A DNA stretch of 63,591 nt. Source: an uncultured Lachnospiraceae bacterium. GTDB lineage: Bacteria > Bacillota > Clostridia > Lachnospirales > Lachnospiraceae. A program made the position numbers and the translations under genes. The stretch is from the NCBI GenBank assembly GCA_947174015.1, contig CAMWHJ010000010.1:1-63591 (forward strand), written 5' to 3'. The notes below the pieces were generated by a model. It was given only the letters and a program-made list of their open reading frames with translations. It ran no database searches and was not told the origin of the DNA. Below, in pieces: positions 46,692 through 53,561 of this stretch (its first letter is position 1; every line of letters begins with the position of its first letter).

Positions 46692-48390
46692 TAAAGAGGC
46701 AGTTAAAAGGTTGGTTGGACTCTTAAATGAGTATAAGAAAAATATTGCGGTTATCATTAGTTGTTTGTTGATTTCCACGGGACTAAATCTTTGCATTCCG
46801 ATAATCAGCCAGCGGATCATGGATGATGGATTTATCGGTGGCAATAAGAAATTGCTGATTGAGCTGGTTTTGGCATCTATGGTAATATATACTATACATT
46901 CCCTTATAGATATTATTAAGGAAAAAAAACGTGTAGATATTTCGGCAAAGATACAGTATTTTCTTTCGGAACAGTCTTTTTCACATCTTATGAAGCTGCG
47001 GGTAAATTATTTCAATAATACCAATTATGCAGAAACTCTGAATAATATCAACACAGATATTAACCAGATGACCTCTATTGCTGATAGCAGTGTTTTTTTT
47101 GTAATTACGCAGGCGTTTAGCATGGCAGGTGGCATTATCGGATTATTTATCATAGATTTCAGAATGACAATACTGGTACTTTTGTTTATACCGATTAAAT
47201 GTGTTGTAATGAAATACTTTGCTAAGAAACAAAAGCAGATTATGGACGAGTTCATAAAGAAAAATCAGAAATATGCAAGATGGTTTGGAGATACTGTCGG
47301 AGGGGTACGGGAGATTAAGTTATTCAATATCTTTGACAAAAAACAAGAGGAATTTGCATACAATCAAAAGAACATTATAGAGAAGCAAAAGCAGATGAAC
47401 ATGCTGAGCCAGTGGAATATAATCATAGATAGCATTATGGTACAGTTCCTCTCCACACTGTTATATATATTGGGCTCTAATCTGGTATTTGATTTGCAGC
47501 TTTCAGTAGGCAGCGTGTTTGCGTTCATTACATACAGTGCTTATGTTACAGGACCTATATCAGCAATCTTAAATATAGGGTACTTGCTTTCGGGAATTAT
47601 ACCCTCTACAAAAAGATATTATGACTTTATGGCTTTGCAAGAGGAAGATGATAGTGGGACACTTATTGTACCTGATTGTGGGGAGTTGGTGTTGAAGAAT
47701 ATTTTTTTTGGATATGAGTTAGATAAGCCAATTCTTGTAGATGTTAATATTGATTTTCCCAAAGGGAGCAAAACTGCTTTAATTGGCAGAAATGGTTCTG
47801 GAAAGACTACTATTATAAATTTACTTACAAGGTTATATGTTCCTATTAATGGGAACATATTATTGAATGGAACAGATATTTCAGTGATTTCATTACAGGA
47901 ATACCGAAATATGGTATCCGTGGTAAGCCAGCAGATATATCTTTTTAATGACACAATAAGAAATAATATCTGTCTGTATAAGCAGGTGGATGATACTATG
48001 ATAGAAGAAGCCTGCAAGGACAGTGGACTTGAAGATTTTATAAAAGAGGTTTCTTTGGATTATCTGGTAGGACAGAACGGAGCAATGCTTTCCGGCGGAC
48101 AGAAACAGAAGATAGCTCTTGCAAGAGCATTGATACATGACAAGCCGATTATTATATTTGATGAAGCTACTTCAAATACGGATGCCTATTCAGAGCAACA
48201 GATTAACGGGCTACTGAATACGAAGTTAAAAGAAAAAACAGTAATAGTGATTACACATAAGAAAGAGATATTGAGTGAAGTGGATCAAATTGTCGTGCTG
48301 AAGGAAGGGGGGGTTGCTGATATAGGGAAATATGATGAATTGATTGGTAAAAATAATGAATTAAAGATTATGATGGAAAAAGCAGATTGA
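46684..48390 (+). CDS. ABC transporter, fused permease and ATPase
   Basis: 568 aa. Six membrane helices in residues 1-310, then the ATPase: Walker A LIGRNGSGKTT at about residue 365, signature LSGGQKQKIALARAL, Walker B IIIFDEATSNTD, and the H-loop VITHKKE. It lacks the N-terminal C39 peptidase seen in many bacteriocin exporters, which fits with the separate subtilisin before it. Overlap with the protease gene supports a maturation-export module that likely serves all three peptides. Confidence 0.92.
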   Translation: MSNKEAVKRLVGLLNEYKKNIAVIISCLLISTGLNLCIPIISQRIMDDGFIGGNKKLLIELVLASMVIYTIHSLIDIIKEKKRVDISAKIQYFLSEQSFSHLMKLRVNYFNNTNYAETLNNINTDINQMTSIADSSVFFVITQAFSMAGGIIGLFIIDFRMTILVLLFIPIKCVVMKYFAKKQKQIMDEFIKKNQKYARWFGDTVGGVREIKLFNIFDKKQEEFAYNQKNIIEKQKQMNMLSQWNIIIDSIMVQFLSTLLYILGSNLVFDLQLSVGSVFAFITYSAYVTGPISAILNIGYLLSGIIPSTKRYYDFMALQEEDDSGTLIVPDCGELVLKNIFFGYELDKPILVDVNIDFPKGSKTALIGRNGSGKTTIINLLTRLYVPINGNILLNGTDISVISLQEYRNMVSVVSQQIYLFNDTIRNNICLYKQVDDTMIEEACKDSGLEDFIKEVSLDYLVGQNGAMLSGGQKQKIALARALIHDKPIIIFDEATSNTDAYSEQQINGLLNTKLKEKTVIVITHKKEILSEVDQIVVLKEGGVADIGKYDELIGKNNELKIMMEKAD

Positions 48391-48400
48391 GTATAGGAAA

Positions 48401-48441
48401 ATCTTTTCAGAGTGGCAAGGCTAGTCTGAAAAGATTTTTTT
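48401..48441 (+). terminator. Terminator of the cassette 2 unit
   Basis: ATCTTTTCAGA (48401-48411) and TCTGAAAAGAT (48425-48435), then TTTTTT. The first regulatory repeat follows at once. Confidence 0.92.
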
Positions 48442-48442
48442 G

Positions 48443-48512
48443 TGCCGTTTTCTGCAAAAACAGTCCACTTTCTGCAAGGATTATTGAACTTAGAAAAAAA
48501 ATTCATTATCAT
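48443..48512 (+). promoter_or_regulatory. LytTR-type direct-repeat promoter 6 (cassette 3 unit)
   Basis: TGCCGTTTTCTGCAA (48443-48457) and GTCCACTTTCTGCAA (48463-48477), 20 bp apart. -35 TTGAAC (48484-48489), 17-bp spacer, -10 TATCAT (48507-48512). Confidence 0.87.
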
Positions 48513-48552
48513 AAAGGAAAACGGCAGAGATTTTATTAAGGAGGATAATTAT

Positions 48553-49287
48553 ATGTCAATGGAAATTAGCAATGCTTATAGCAGTTATGTTAGTAATTCT
48601 ACATATGCTACAAAAAGCAATAACCAGAAACAGACAACAGAGAGCAGTATAACCGATAAAGCCAGTACAGAAACACAATCATCAACAAGGAAAACAGCAG
48701 CAGATGAATTATCATACCTTTCCAAGAAATACAGCAATTACAGCTTTGTAGCTGCTAATTATTCTAGGGGAATAAAATATGGTTCCAATTCAACTACAAA
48801 TGTTGCAATTTCTCCTCAGTTTTTATCAAAAATGGCAAGTGATCCAGAATTAGAGAAGGAATATGAAAAAAACATTGCAGCTATGCAGGAATGTGATGAG
48901 CAAAATGTTCGTTCTGTTGCTGCTGGAGGTTGGCATGTTGTGGCACAAGGTTGGGCGATTGATAAAGATGGTGGGATTAGTAAATGGTCAATAGTACAAA
49001 AAGATGATACAAAGTCTCATTTGCAAACCATGTCCGAAAATGCAGAGAAAATTCGTAAACAGAATGAGGAAAAGAAAAAAGAGAGAGCAGATATTGAGGA
49101 AAGACGTCAGAGCAGTAAGGAAGAAGCAGAATTAAAAGAAAAGTTGAAAGAAGCTGGCGAAACTCAGTTTGGTAGTAAGTATAAGGATACCATTGTCATT
49201 GTTCAAAATGATAATGGAACAGATTCGAGTAAAAATGAAAAAGATGAGAGAACGGCTGTCGGTATCAATTTGGATATGAAGATATAA
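48553..49287 (+). CDS. DUF6033-like accessory protein B
   Basis: A 244-aa paralogue of the protein at 41,082: the same order of Ser/Thr-rich N-terminus, ELSYLSKKYSNYSF, VAISPQFLSKMASDPELEKEYEKNI, GWAIDKDGGISKWSI and a charged coiled coil. ATG 48553 follows AAGGAGG. In both cassettes the gene is the first one behind the quorum promoter and directly precedes the Cys-rich peptide, so it belongs to the system. Whether it is exported, structural or protective is unknown. Confidence 0.72.
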   Translation: MSMEISNAYSSYVSNSTYATKSNNQKQTTESSITDKASTETQSSTRKTAADELSYLSKKYSNYSFVAANYSRGIKYGSNSTTNVAISPQFLSKMASDPELEKEYEKNIAAMQECDEQNVRSVAAGGWHVVAQGWAIDKDGGISKWSIVQKDDTKSHLQTMSENAEKIRKQNEEKKKERADIEERRQSSKEEAELKEKLKEAGETQFGSKYKDTIVIVQNDNGTDSSKNEKDERTAVGINLDMKI

Positions 49288-49414
49288 AAGGTAATTCTTT
49301 ATGCTATAGTTCGATGTGGAAATTTGTATGAATGAAGATAGCACATATGGGATTGGTAATGTACAGATTGAAAAATCTTGTTGCATTAAGTCTAAGAAAG
49401 GAGGGCAAGTGGAT

Positions 49415-49609
49415 ATGGGAAAGTTAGGAAAGAAAAACGCTTTTGAAAGAGGAACATTTATGGCATATGCGTGTGTGACATGCTATTGCTATTGTTCCAC
49501 ATGCACAAACTGTACAGGTAGCACTCTGAAGGCGAATGGTTCATCTATTCTTAATATGGTGAATCAGAATACGAATAAGAACGCATATAACAATGCATCA
49601 TTGATTTAG
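49415..49609 (+). CDS. Cys-rich RiPP precursor peptide 3
   Basis: A 64-aa peptide; ATG 49415 follows AAAGGAGGG. Leader MGKLGKKNAFERGTFMAYA, then CVTCYCYCSTCTNC with Cys at 20, 23, 25, 27, 30 and 33, and an Asn/Ser-rich tail. The open frame from 49,316 includes 33 codons with CC in them but lacks a ribosome site, so I take the shorter form. The leader is almost the same as in precursor 1, while the core has extra aromatic residues. Confidence 0.85.
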   Translation: MGKLGKKNAFERGTFMAYACVTCYCYCSTCTNCTGSTLKANGSSILNMVNQNTNKNAYNNASLI

Positions 49610-49631
49610 TACAATGTACTTTGTGTGAGAG

Positions 49632-49665
49632 TAAGGTCATGTCAACGTAAGCTGGCATGACCTTA
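49632..49665 (+). terminator. Hairpin between precursor 3 and its maturase
   Basis: TAAGGTCATG (49632-49641) and CATGACCTTA (49656-49665) form a perfect 10-bp stem around a 14-nt loop, followed by TTAAAAA. Same place as in the other cassettes. Confidence 0.75.
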
Positions 49666-49688
49666 TTAAAAATACTTGGAGGTAAAAG

Positions 49689-51146
49689 GTGTTGAATGGA
49701 AAACCCAATATTCATTTATTTGAAGTTTATGATAGAAAATTCTTATATGATGTAGATACAAATTCGATTGTTTCTATTCCTGATGATGTACATAGTTTTT
49801 TACGAGAATTGGTATGTTGTTCCAATGATTCTGATATAAGCAACAAGTTGGCATCAATAAATGAAAAAGTAAAGCAGGATATTATTTATTTAGAAAATCA
49901 GGGATTATTGCATCCGATTAATGATAATTTGCAGATAACACATATTGAAACAGATATTTTACAGGAATTATTTGATGGGAATCTGTCTTTGATGACGTTG
50001 CAGGTAACACAAAACTGTAACTTGCGTTGTAAATATTGTGTATATTCTGGTAGCTATATCAATCGTACACATACCAATAAGCGGATGCCATGGGAAGTGG
50101 CTAAGAAAGCAGTTGACTTCTACTATGAACATACACGGAACAGCAGGGAAGTATCATTAGGTTTCTATGGCGGAGAACCTTTGCTGGAGATTGCTTTAAT
50201 AAGAAAAGTGGTTGCATATGCAGAAGAACTTTTCAAAGGTAAAAAACTATCTTTTAATATGACAACAAATGCAACACTGTTTAAAGATGAAATTGTACAG
50301 TTCCTTATGGAACATAATTTCCATATTGCGATCAGCTTAGATGGACCGAAAAAAATTCAGGATGGAAATAGGGTGTTTGCGGATAAAGAGAGCGGAACAT
50401 TTGACACTGTAATGAAGAATCTGGAATGGATTAAGGAGTGTTATCCAGAGTTTATTGAGAAAATTTCATTTAATGCTGTCATTGATCTGAGTAAAGATAT
50501 AGGGTGTGCGAATGACTTTTTTATGTCATATGATACAGTAAAAGATGTTTTTGTCATGGGAAATATGCTAAATGATGCAAATAGGAAGCAAGATCTTGCA
50601 CTTAACAGAGAATATATAACCGATGCGCTGTACGAGGAATTTAAGGTATTATTATACTATTGCTCAGATATATTTAAGATATATAAGCCGACACTTATGG
50701 ATGGACGTTTTCGTGGAATCAAGCAGCTTTATTATAACCGACTGGTAGCCAAAAATTCAAAGACCACTTCAGATTGTCCGGGCGGGCAGTGTCTGCCGGG
50801 GGCGCAGAGATTTTTTGTAAATGCAGATGGCAGATTTTATCCATGCGAAAGAGTAGATGAAGCATCTGAAACATATTGTATCGGAAATCTTGATGATGGC
50901 TTTGATATGGATAAGATTTCAGAACTGTTAAATGTAGCACAGCTTACAGAAAAGGAATGTAAGAACTGCTGGTGCTTCCGTTTATGCTCCCAGTGCATCG
51001 CAATAGCGGAAGAAAACGGAGAATTATCGAAGAAAAAGAGATTGTCAAATTGCATGGGGCTTCGCCGCCAGATCGAAAGCGACTTGAAAGATTATATTGT
51101 ATTATGCGATAACCATTGTGATTTCGAGAAAGAGGTGAGAAGATGA
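49689..51146 (+). CDS. Radical SAM/SPASM Cys-rich-peptide maturase 3
   Basis: 485 aa; GTG 49689 follows TTGGAGG. N-part IHLFEVYDRKFLYDVDTNS, core CNLRCKYC with Cys 110, 114 and 117, GFYGGEPL, AISLDGPKKIQDGNR, and SPASM GGQCLPGAQRFFVNADGRFYPCERV with CKNCWCFRLCSQC. Its wording is nearer to maturase 1 in the last motif, which agrees with the similar leaders of precursors 1 and 3. Confidence 0.88.
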   Translation: MLNGKPNIHLFEVYDRKFLYDVDTNSIVSIPDDVHSFLRELVCCSNDSDISNKLASINEKVKQDIIYLENQGLLHPINDNLQITHIETDILQELFDGNLSLMTLQVTQNCNLRCKYCVYSGSYINRTHTNKRMPWEVAKKAVDFYYEHTRNSREVSLGFYGGEPLLEIALIRKVVAYAEELFKGKKLSFNMTTNATLFKDEIVQFLMEHNFHIAISLDGPKKIQDGNRVFADKESGTFDTVMKNLEWIKECYPEFIEKISFNAVIDLSKDIGCANDFFMSYDTVKDVFVMGNMLNDANRKQDLALNREYITDALYEEFKVLLYYCSDIFKIYKPTLMDGRFRGIKQLYYNRLVAKNSKTTSDCPGGQCLPGAQRFFVNADGRFYPCERVDEASETYCIGNLDDGFDMDKISELLNVAQLTEKECKNCWCFRLCSQCIAIAEENGELSKKKRLSNCMGLRRQIESDLKDYIVLCDNHCDFEKEVRR

Positions 51147-52234
51147 AAGCAGTTATATACCCTTATGATTTTGAATTTATTTCAACACTTAAATATCGAA
51201 GCATATTAAAGGATATTGAAATAGTATACCTGCTTTCGCCTATGGGATTCGGAATTGTGGGAAAAGACGGATATTATTTGCAGAATGAACAATCCGGCTA
51301 TGTTATAAAAAGTGAATTGAATGATGATGAATATGCAGAGATTGATACTCTGCTGATAACAGAATCTATATTCAAATTGCCTGATGCAGACAGGATGGGG
51401 GAATTAGAGAAAATGCTTTCTAACTGCTCTTATGCAATTAATATGGCTTATGGAAACGATTTTTCTAAGGCGGTTGAAGAACTGTGTCAGGAGAAGAATG
51501 TAAAATTGATAAACAACTTCAACTTAGTTGGAAATCAAAAAGCAATTAGTTTAAGTAGTGTTGGAGTGGCATCAGAGAGAAATCGGATCAATACACCAAT
51601 TATAGCGGTCTGTGGGCTTGCTCCAATGACACAAAAATTTGATTTGCAGCTATATTTTAGAAATCATCTTTTACACAATGGATTTAAGGTAAGTCAGATT
51701 GGAACAAAACTGAACAGTCAGCTCTTTGGTTTTCATACATGGGGAGAGGCATTATATGACAACACATTTCCAGAAACAGAAAAGATTGCAAGGATAAACC
51801 AATTTATAAAAGACATTGAAGCAGAGGAAAAGCCGGATGTGTTTATTATTGGTATTCCGGATGCATTGGTGCCTTATACTCATAAACATACATTTCGGTA
51901 TGGAATACCTGCTTTTGAGATATTTAATGCTGTTACGCCGGATTTTGCAATTATGTCTTTATTTAATGGCGAATACACAGATGAATTTTATGAGGAAATG
52001 GTGAAACTTTGTAATTATAAGTTTAATATAGATATTGACTGTTTCTACAATTCTCATTTTGTGCCAGTGTCTCTTTCTATTAACGCAAATGATTTGTCGT
52101 ATTCCTTCGCTGAGAGAGAGACTGCAACAGAGGGCAAATATCAGGTGTTTAATTCGGAATGTCTTGAAAATAAGGAACTGTATGATTATATGATAGGGTG
52201 TTTGCAGCAATATGGTCAGTTCAAATCATATTAA
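51143..52234 (+). CDS. TIGR04066-type peptide maturation protein 3
   Basis: 363 aa, overlapping maturase 3 by 4 nt. N-lobe KAVIYPYDFEFISTLKYRSI with LLSPMGFGIVGKDGYYL; C-lobe PIIAVCGLAPMTQKFDLQLYF, SQIGTKLNSQLFGFHTWGE and DVFIIGIPDALVPYTHKHTFRYG. The three paralogues share this plan but differ widely in sequence, so they are not recent duplicates. Confidence 0.82.
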   Translation: MKAVIYPYDFEFISTLKYRSILKDIEIVYLLSPMGFGIVGKDGYYLQNEQSGYVIKSELNDDEYAEIDTLLITESIFKLPDADRMGELEKMLSNCSYAINMAYGNDFSKAVEELCQEKNVKLINNFNLVGNQKAISLSSVGVASERNRINTPIIAVCGLAPMTQKFDLQLYFRNHLLHNGFKVSQIGTKLNSQLFGFHTWGEALYDNTFPETEKIARINQFIKDIEAEEKPDVFIIGIPDALVPYTHKHTFRYGIPAFEIFNAVTPDFAIMSLFNGEYTDEFYEEMVKLCNYKFNIDIDCFYNSHFVPVSLSINANDLSYSFAERETATEGKYQVFNSECLENKELYDYMIGCLQQYGQFKSY

Positions 52235-52247
52235 GGCGGTGAATAGT

Positions 52248-52514
52248 ATGGAGATGGAAAAAATAAGATATGAAATTATCGGGCTGATTTCTGAAAGGAT
52301 TGGTATAGATCAGCAAAAACTTAATGATTATGGTAGAGAAAAGAGCCTGCTGGATGCCTCTATTGGATTACAGCCACGGGATTTGCTAACTTTGTTTTTT
52401 GAATTACAGAGAAAATATGAGATTGTTTTTGAGGAAAAGGATATTATCGAAAGTCGATTTGATTATGTTGACAATATCGTTGAGGCAATTATCAGCAAAC
52501 AAGTATCTGAATAA
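52248..52514 (+). CDS. Acyl-carrier-related protein 3
   Basis: 88 aa: KIRYEIIGLISERIGIDQQKL, SIGLQPRDLLTLFFELQRKY, KDIIESRFDYVDNIVEAI. The phosphopantetheine position is Asp (PRDLL). ATG 52248 follows AAGGCGGTG, 13 nt after the TIGR04066 gene. It ends cassette 3, which has no protease or exporter of its own. Confidence 0.78.
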   Translation: MEMEKIRYEIIGLISERIGIDQQKLNDYGREKSLLDASIGLQPRDLLTLFFELQRKYEIVFEEKDIIESRFDYVDNIVEAIISKQVSE

Positions 52515-52575
52515 AATTATGGGTATATGATGAGTTAAAGATTATGTTGAATCCAGTGATTAAGTATAAGAAAGA

Positions 52576-52617
52576 CCTTTCAGAGTGGGAAGGGATCGCC
52601 CGTCTGAAAGGTTTTTT
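52576..52617 (+). terminator. Terminator of cassette 3
   Basis: CCTTTCAGA (52576-52584) and TCTGAAAGG (52603-52611), then TTTTTT, touching the next regulatory repeat. Confidence 0.9.
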
Positions 52618-52618
52618 G

Positions 52619-52688
52619 TGCCGTTTTCTGCAAAAAACAGTCCATTTTCTGCAAAAACACTGTTGTTCCAACTTATCTTTGGTATGAT
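52619..52688 (+). promoter_or_regulatory. LytTR-type direct-repeat promoter 7 (orphan)
   Basis: GCCGTTTTCTGCAAA-type first repeat (52619-52633) and GTCCATTTTCTGCAA (52640-52654), 21 bp apart. -35 CTGTTG (52660-52665), 17-bp spacer, -10 TATGAT (52683-52688). No precursor or accessory gene follows it. Confidence 0.8.
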
Positions 52689-53051
52689 GTAATTTGTTGT
52701 GCAAAAGCACAACATAAAACCTATGAAAAGGATTATTTAGATTACACCTGATAACATTTAGCTGTTGTTAGATGTATATTTTTATGCTATAAATTTTGAT
52801 GATATATTTTTTACAAAAATTTGTATATAGGGGATATATGAAATGGGCAATCCAGTATAATATATTCCTTAAAACTGAATACAGCAATTTCCGAGTACCC
52901 AAATCGACATGGCAGGTCGGCGCGGTGTACTCTTTTTTTGTTTCTGTCGAAAATTGCTGATTAATCAGGATATACATATACGAAAGTCGAAAAGGGGTCC
53001 TCCTGCAGATTCTTCATTTCACAAAAAAATAAAAGAATGGAGAATCAGAAA
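52689..53051 (+). other. Gene-free stretch with a large structured hairpin
   Basis: No reading frame of interest. A small hairpin TTGTGC-AAAA-GCACAA starts the presumed transcript. At 52,882-52,959, GAGTAC pairs with GTACTC (with CGAC/GTCG inside) followed by seven T, while flanking CAGCAATTTCCGA can pair with TCGAAAATTGCTG beyond the T-run. This could be a terminator with an alternative fold, a small RNA or a MITE-like end. Confidence 0.5.
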
Positions 53052-53384
53052 ATGAAGGATATAAAATATATTATTGCCGATAATGTGAAATTACACCGTA
53101 AAAAGCAAAATTTAACCCAATTTGAACTAACAGAGAAAGCGGAGCTTTCAGTTGATTCTATAAAGCGGATCGAACATGGGAGCAGAACAATGTCGTTAGA
53201 AAACTTTATGAGAATTACGGATGCATTGGCTGTTCCCCTATCTTATCTCTTGTATGAAAATCTAAATGAAATTCCCATAACAGAACGTATTCTGAATATC
53301 TTAAACAATAAAAGAGGAAAGCAACAGGAATATTTATTACATATACTTGAAGAAATGTCATTTGGTTTGGACAATCTATCATAA
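53052..53384 (+). CDS. XRE-family transcriptional regulator
   Basis: 110 aa from ATG 53052 (preceded by GGAG; ATG 53037 lies upstream without a ribosome site). N-terminal Cro/C1 helix-turn-helix NVKLHRKKQNLTQFELTEKAELSVDSIKRIEHGSRTM in segments, then a short tail with LNNKRGKQQEYLLHILEEM that may oligomerise. A 3' remnant of a sister gene lies at 34,088-34,231. Both copies lie next to units of the quorum-controlled island. Confidence 0.87.
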   Translation: MKDIKYIIADNVKLHRKKQNLTQFELTEKAELSVDSIKRIEHGSRTMSLENFMRITDALAVPLSYLLYENLNEIPITERILNILNNKRGKQQEYLLHILEEMSFGLDNLS

Positions 53385-53467
53385 TAATGTTGGAAAGCGG
53401 AATTGGGCGTATAGTGGATTCGATGCGTCTTTTTCGTACTTTAAGTTTTTGTCAATAATGTGTGTTA

Positions 53468-53536
53468 AGTCATTTACTGCATTGGAAGGTCATTTTCTGC
53501 GGGAGTAATTGAATTACAAATATTTGTTGTTATACT
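53468..53536 (+). promoter_or_regulatory. LytTR-type direct-repeat promoter 8 (cut off by the IS)
   Basis: AGTCATTTACTGCAT (53468-53482) and GGTCATTTTCTGCGG (53488-53502), 20 bp apart. -35 TTGAAT (53509-53514), 16-bp spacer, -10 TATACT (53531-53536). IS copy B begins 26 bp after the -10 box, so whatever it drove has been displaced. Confidence 0.8.
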
Positions 53537-53561
53537 TGTTAAAAAGTTATATATATAATGA

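Noticed and set aside
41946-49609. Lanthipeptide or sactipeptide assignment for the Cys-rich peptides
   Set aside because: No LanB/LanC/LanM genes; the maturases and neighbours fit the CLI_3235 set better, and the bond type cannot be read from sequence.
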